A stretch of 64,000 nt of DNA. Source: Xenopus tropicalis. Taxonomy: Eukaryota; Chordata; Amphibia; Anura; Pipidae. This document shows, one piece after another, positions 58,271 through 64,000 of this stretch. Under the pieces are notes generated by a model. It was not told the origin of the DNA, searched no databases, and saw nothing but the letters and a program-made list of their open reading frames with translations. The stretch is from the NCBI RefSeq assembly GCF_000004195.4, contig NC_030683.2, positions 50,729,358 through 50,793,357 of the forward strand, given 5' to 3'. The stretch's first letter is position 1, and every line of letters starts with the position of its first letter. The translations under genes were made by a program, and so were the position numbers.

Positions 58271-59190
58271 AGTGTTCTTTCTCTTAGATTAGATGTGTTT
58301 TTAAACAAATTTGTGTTTGTAAGCCATAAAGTAAGATCATGCACCAGTCAGGTAACAGTCCATTACTCAAATCAAGGAGCCCTTGCAATCACACCAGACA
58401 CCTAACTGGTTAGGAGACATTGATTGAATCTTTGGTTTAATTCATTTGTGCTGCACCATATTTAAGGTCAACCTAAACTACTATTTCTCACTTTATGAGC
58501 ACAAAGGAAACATAGACATTAGGTAAAAATGATATACAAACCTAAAGTTAATCATCAGTACCAGTTTGCAAGGCTGTAATAGCTGCTCCTCCTTTGCTTC
58601 CAGAGATGTGTTCTGTTACTTGTCAGTCTAGTGAGATATAAACTACAGTGACTTTGCCTACCTGCTCTGCGTGGCTCATTATACCTACGGCGGAACATTC
58701 TATGCTGTGAGCATTCTACCACTGACCATCTGCTTCATGGCAGCTTTTCATCTAGACCAAGGTCATTTTCTGTTTGTGCCATCTGCAGAAATGTTTGAAG
58801 GCTGCAGTGTCTAGCGTATTGCTGCACTTGTAATTATTCCTAATTGTTTGACAAGTTATAAATAACAATGAAAGCCTCAACACAGTCTCTGGGCAGTGAA
58901 ACCAAGATAATCCTGGATTTGTACAAGATTCAAATTTGTCCAAATCCCCACTATTCACTGAAACTGAACACCAGTTGTCATGTTTACTGTTCTGGACAAC
59001 AAAACAACTCTTTTCTAAAAGAAGATTAAATTTTGATTGTTTATGATCATTCCTTTTTATATGCAAATCAGTATGTTAGACTTCGGTTTAGTTTTTTTTT
59101 TCGAGAATTTAGAAACAAAAATTACAAACTTGGTACCTATTAAAAAAATATTCTCTGAAATCAAAGTGAAACCATGTTTTCAAGCTACAG
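58271..59190. other. downstream flank; no gene recognised
   Basis: No coding signal I can support on either strand. Confidence 0.35.
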
Positions 59191-59193
59191 TAA

Positions 59194-59606
59194 GGGGCAC
59201 ATTTACTAATCCACGAACGCTCTGAGCGGATTTGTCCGCAACTTTTTTGTACTTTGCGACAAAATTTGTGCGACAAAATCGTATTGTCGCACCGAGTATG
59301 AAAGTTTCGGATTCATTCAAGCTTCGTTATCGTGACTTTCCTTGGGCCAGGTTGGAGCTGCACAGTGCCATTGATTCCTATGGGAGGCTTCCAAAATCAT
59401 GCAAAGAAAGATCAAAGTCGGGAAGATTTTCCTGCATTTTACGATCGTTCGGTACAAAAATTTTGTGACTTTCGGATAGCCAATACGATATTATCGTGAC
59501 TAATGCGATTAATTTGTAAGCATATTTGTGATCTTAAGAAATTATCGTATCCAATCCGAATTTATCCCATTCGGGATTCATAATCGTGATTTCATGAATC
59601 TGGCCC
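59194..59606. mobile_element. single-unit relative of the 50340 element
   Basis: GGGGCACATTTACTAA at the left and GAATCTGGCCC at the right, flanked by TAA (59191-59193 and 59607-59609). It contains one copy of the 52-bp unit (59337-59388, TTTCCTTGGGCCAGG). Confidence 0.75.
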
Positions 59607-59609
59607 TAA

Positions 59610-62600
59610 GTGTTTACTGCCTTAAAGGGGGGCAATTGCATTCACCTATTCTAATTGTCATTTCAAATTCAACATCCCATGCCACATGCAGCTAAATGTA
59701 AATGAATGAATCCAAATTTGGTAGAATAAATGCAACCACAGTCACATGGCAGTCTGCATGGACTTGAGACTATTACAGGAATTTGCTGCAGTGCAGTGAG
59801 CCAAATAAACTGATATGAATAGCCCTACATATGGCAGGCGTGCATGATGCACAGTTGCTTTCTGCAGTCACATAGTGGCAATACAGTTTAGAACAATATG
59901 GATTTCAGGGATTACAGAATAATATAAAACTGATGGTATACCCTTTTTATTCATAAAAATATTTGAAGAATTGCATATATAATTAAGTCCTCTTTTATAT
60001 ACATTACTTCCCTTTCCTTGTTACTCTTCAGTAACAATTATGTTGTATTGTAACCATTTAGTACATGTAGTACAGGTATAAAATTACTTGCTTGTTCAGA
60101 TTGGCATTTATGTATGATTAATTAAACCAATCTCTAATTTTTTGTCAGTTACCTTTTGTCGGGATGTCACACATTGCGCATCATACCCATGTGGATCCTG
60201 AAAAGGTCACGTATATGAAAAGGGTTCTCACCATCACTTCTTTTTTTATTCCTTCTGAGGTGCACTCTGTTTTAGCACAATATAGCATAAACGTGAAAAA
60301 AATAGGAACGGCACACTTTAGGCTCCTTGCCGTTGAATTCTTATGACACATACATGTGAAAAAGTAAGTACACCCTATGTAAAGTGTATTCTTATAATCT
60401 ATACATTTTTGTTCTTTAGTCAGACAGTATTAAAGATAAAAAGATAAAGGTGATGTAATTAGAAAGAAAATTAGAAAAATGTATTTAGCAACAATTTGAC
60501 AAAAAAAAAAAAAATACACCATGACAAACATGGCGATTCCTTTATTTCTAAATTACACTGTTTACATAGCAAATTTTCACTCTACCATTTAAAATGTTAT
60601 TCTTGATAACCTATTGTTTCTCCTACTCCCATGTAAATGGAGGAGTCCCAAACTGGACTTAATTTTTTTTTTACTATTGAGTGCTATTCTGATATCTACA
60701 ACTTGCTACCTTCCCATCTGCTGATTGGCTGCTGAGAGAGGGGTTACATCACTCCAACTTGCAGCGCTACAACTATTTGTGCTTTTGAAAAATGGATTTG
60801 ATTTTTGATTGCAGGATTCTGCTGGAGAAGCTCTATTAACTGATGCATTTTGAAAAAAAACATGTTTTCTCATGACAGCATTGCTTTAACAGACATGCTA
60901 TTCCCTTCTGCGGAAAAAGTAAATACACCCTTGATTCTATCACCAGGTATTGTCCTTTTTGGCAGTACAGTCTCAATTTGGCACTCCTTGAGAGGAAACT
61001 TTGGGCGACACATTTGCCATTCCATTGCGGGGAGATAAGTCGCCCGTGGCAACGAAGATTTGTCGCAGGTCGACTACTCTCCCTGTCTGCCACTGCCCTA
61101 AAAGTCTCAGAGAGCTCCTTCAATCTAGCCATAGCTATACCACATAAATAATGCATAACATTTGTTCTGTGATTTCAATGTTATCAGTATTGTTAAAATG
61201 AAGATTAACTATCTGTACATTGAAAAAGCCAAAAATTTCCATGGGTGGTACACTGACTAATGGTTCACAAAGGAAAGGGCTAATCTTTGAAGAAAGTCCA
61301 TGCATCCATCATTCCATGTGTCAGCACTGCAGGGTAGTGGTGGTGGTGGTTGTTGAACCAGCATTCGATTGCCGCAGACTATAACAGATTTTTTAAAGCC
61401 GGTTAAAATCTAGTATCATAAATTTACAGTCCTAAAAGGGTCCACAAGGGAGACAATGAGTTAAGCTCAAGATGGAACAAGACATTTTGAGTAGAGATTC
61501 ACTATCAGCCAACTCTTCAAAGTTGATGTAAGAAATTAAGTCATTATGGGTGTTGAATACTAGTTGACGGTGTCAAATCCATGCCCTGGAAAATTGGGGT
61601 AACTTTAATATTAGGAATATGTCCTCATTGTTTTATAAACTTGGTACAGCCATTTGCTCTAGTAGATTAATATCTGTGACAGAGTAACCAAAGACATAAA
61701 TCATAATGCAAGTTTTCCCTTTACGTTCTCCATAGTGAAAGATGTAGGCTTGAAAGTAGGTGTCGCTAAACAGAGAATGGCTTCTCTGCTTAAAGAATCT
61801 TGCTGTCAGGTCCTGCAACCTGGAGTGTTGTGGAAGGAACCTGCAGGTCAGTTACGCCATTAAAAAGCTATATACAGTATAGAAATACAAACAAAAACTG
61901 GATGTACAGTAGCAAATGATTACACGATCCTACATCAATTACAAGAAAAAAAATTACGAAGAAAGTTTTTTTTTTTATTGTACAAATAACATACTGGCTT
62001 GGACACAGTGAAATGCAGAATGACACATTTTGAAAGTCCGGGGACACTAATATTTGTGAACAGAAAAGACAATGTACACCACATCTTCAGTGTTAAAACA
62101 TTAGTAGATTGCAAAGCCACTAATGAAAATTGTAAACATTTTACAAACGCTGAGTTTGTAACTTATAGACACAGTCTAGAAAGAGAATACAATTTAGACA
62201 AATGCACAAAGTAAGACTATCCATTTTAGTACAAATAGTATAGTTTTAAAACTTTTTAAAAATATTATTTACAAATGCATCTGTAGCAAAAGTCAAGCAC
62301 CAGCAAAAATGACACAATGTGTCTCTATGCTGAGAGGAATATAGCTCAAAAAAATAATTACCCAAAGACACTCTGGGCCTCATTTACTAAAGGTGCCAAG
62401 CTTAAAATACAAAAAAAAAATCATCACAACTCAACATTTTTTTCTGCGTCTTTTCCATAAAATTCCAGTGACTTTCTGCCCATCTAAAATACAGGTAATC
62501 CTAAATGTCACACAAGAGGGGCATCCAATGCCTGGAAAAAGGTAGCTGTAAATGGCAGGGTTTGTTTGCACCTAATTTACATTAACAGGCACAAAGATTA

Positions 62601-63549
62601 TATTGATTCTAGATGTGTTTAACATTCATACCTGTGCATATGTTCTCAGTCTACAACTACATTTGCCAATAATAAACACTCCTAATATATGTGCAGCACA
62701 CCCTCTGAAACATAATATGCCTGTATTGAACATTACACATTAGCAAGTTACTGCATTCCAAAGGGCTTCAGTAACCCACAATGCTAATGGAATGTTACTG
62801 CTGATGTTGGCAATGTGTTCATAGAAAGCTCTGTTTTGCACCTAAACATAGGCAGTGCCTGTAGACTTTGGACTTGATTGACAGCCCCATGATAACTGCA
62901 TATACATATTTATCGTTAGCTTTAGGGAACATACACAAGAGTAAATAAGGCATTAACTGAAAGAAACCCACTGAAGTGTGCAGTCACAATCTATCCCTAA
63001 TTGCAAGTACTGCTACCTGCAAATGTTGGAGACTGCACCTGAGATGGGCAAAGAACACAGTTATATGTGCATATACCCAAAGCTGCAGTCTATGGAAACA
63101 AGGCTATTCCTTAGCAGTTATAAGCATTGCTATTTCTCTCTTTTTTTTTTTTAATTGCTGAAAATGTCTGTTATTGAATAACTGGGTAACTTAAAAATCA
63201 ACCATAAATAGTAAACACCTAGGGAATACATAATAGGGTATATTTAGAAGTGTGTAACGTGCTGCTCACCAACCCCTTGGATGTTGCTCTCAGTGCCCCC
63301 AAACCAGGTAGTTATTATTTTAATTTGTGCCTCGGTGGCAAGCTTTGGTTGAATAAAAACGAAAAAAGATTTACTACCAAATAAAGCCTCTTGTAAGTTG
63401 AGTGTGTTCATAGAGGCTACCTAATAGGCAACCTTAGTTCTTATTTGCCACTTCCATGAACTTTTAGGATACTTGTTGTTGCTCCCCTAAGTCTTTTTAC
63501 ATTTGGCTGTGGTTTACGAGTAAGAAAGATTGGGGACCCCTGATGTAGA
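59610..63549. other. downstream intergenic; no confirmed gene
   Basis: AT-rich sequence with repeat-like pieces. The block 60970-61105 (GGGGAGATAAGTCGCCCG, CTGTCTGCCACTGCCC) resembles one arm of the Harbinger-type palindromes. A minus-strand open stretch at 61633-61818 is discussed under findings. Nothing else was recognised. Confidence 0.4.
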
Positions 63550-63905
63550 TAGTGCTATTCTAATGCAATGTGCAATTGGTCTTTATTTTTTATTCTTATT
63601 CTTTAACTTCTTGTTCAGCTCTCTGGTTTGGGATTTCAGTACCTACTGGTTGCTAGGGTCTAACTTACCCTAGCAAACAGGCAGTAGTTTGAGTCTGAGA
63701 GACTGCAATATAAATAGAAGAGGGTCTGAATACAAAGATAAAGTATAAAAAATAACAATAAAAATTTGTTTTTTTGGCTGCTGGGGGGTCACGATTAATT
63801 AAAAAAACTATACAAATAAAAAAGGTAGACCAATTCAAAAAGTTGCCAAAAATTAGCCATAATATAACATATTAGAAGTTAACTTAAAGGTGAACCACCA
63901 CTTAA
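63550..63905 (-). mobile_element. T2/Kolobok-type foldback element
   Basis: The right end GTTAACTTAAAGGTGAACC then CACCACTTAA is the inverse of the 48984 left end. Inner arms include TGGTTGCTAGGG / CCCTAGCAAACAGG. The outer left end is unclear. Confidence 0.6.
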
Positions 63906-64000
63906 ATAGGTCTACAGTCTAGAGTTGTAAAACAATGATTTTATTTTCAGGGTTAGTATGGCGTAAATAAAATATACAGGAGCTGTATAAACATGCTCTC

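Overview
The window is animal nuclear DNA, AT-rich, with two intron-containing genes on the + strand set in repeat-dense sequence. The repeats point to a frog of the genus Xenopus. Evidence includes TTAA-flanked foldback elements starting TTAAAGG, a piggyBac-like element ending CCCTTTC(A/C)CTGCCA, the dispersed 'CCGGAAACCC...TTATCCAG' repeat, and several foldback families with TA, TWA or 8-bp target duplications. I cannot tell X. tropicalis from X. laevis. No bacterial, viral, tRNA or rRNA genes were recognised.

Layout. 1-8512: non-coding flank with an inverted tandem array (1705-2116), a 36-bp minisatellite (2890-3178) and a hAT-type foldback element (5761-6019). 8513-13211: prxl2a (FAM213A/PAMM), five exons holding the whole 227-residue reading frame. 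Two possible poly(A) signals follow, at 13519 and 14330. 14360-34460: a roughly 20-kb intergenic stretch of repeats, including a 2.1-kb piggyBac-like element inserted into an older repeat. 34503-57773: a gene of the RAP1GDS1 (SmgGDS) family, 13 well-supported exons plus one tentative first exon, predicted 571 residues. 57774-64000: its 3' UTR, then repeats and unassigned sequence.

The two genes are not an operon and do not obviously share a pathway. PRXL2A is a thioredoxin-fold redox protein with a CxxC motif. SmgGDS proteins are armadillo-repeat chaperones and exchange factors for small GTPases with polybasic tails (RhoA, Rap1 and others). The RAP1GDS1-family gene differs enough from the very conserved canonical protein to suggest a paralogue. 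It also lacks any counterpart of the 49-residue armadillo exon that separates the long (607) and short (558) human isoforms, so it appears fixed in the short architecture.

Much of the remaining structure is mobile-element biology. Many insertions can be delimited to the base from intact target-site duplications. They include an empty-site comparison for the piggyBac-like element, a nested insertion, a transposon whose internal 52-bp unit has expanded to seven copies, and two tiny Penelope-like insertions sharing the same 3' tail.
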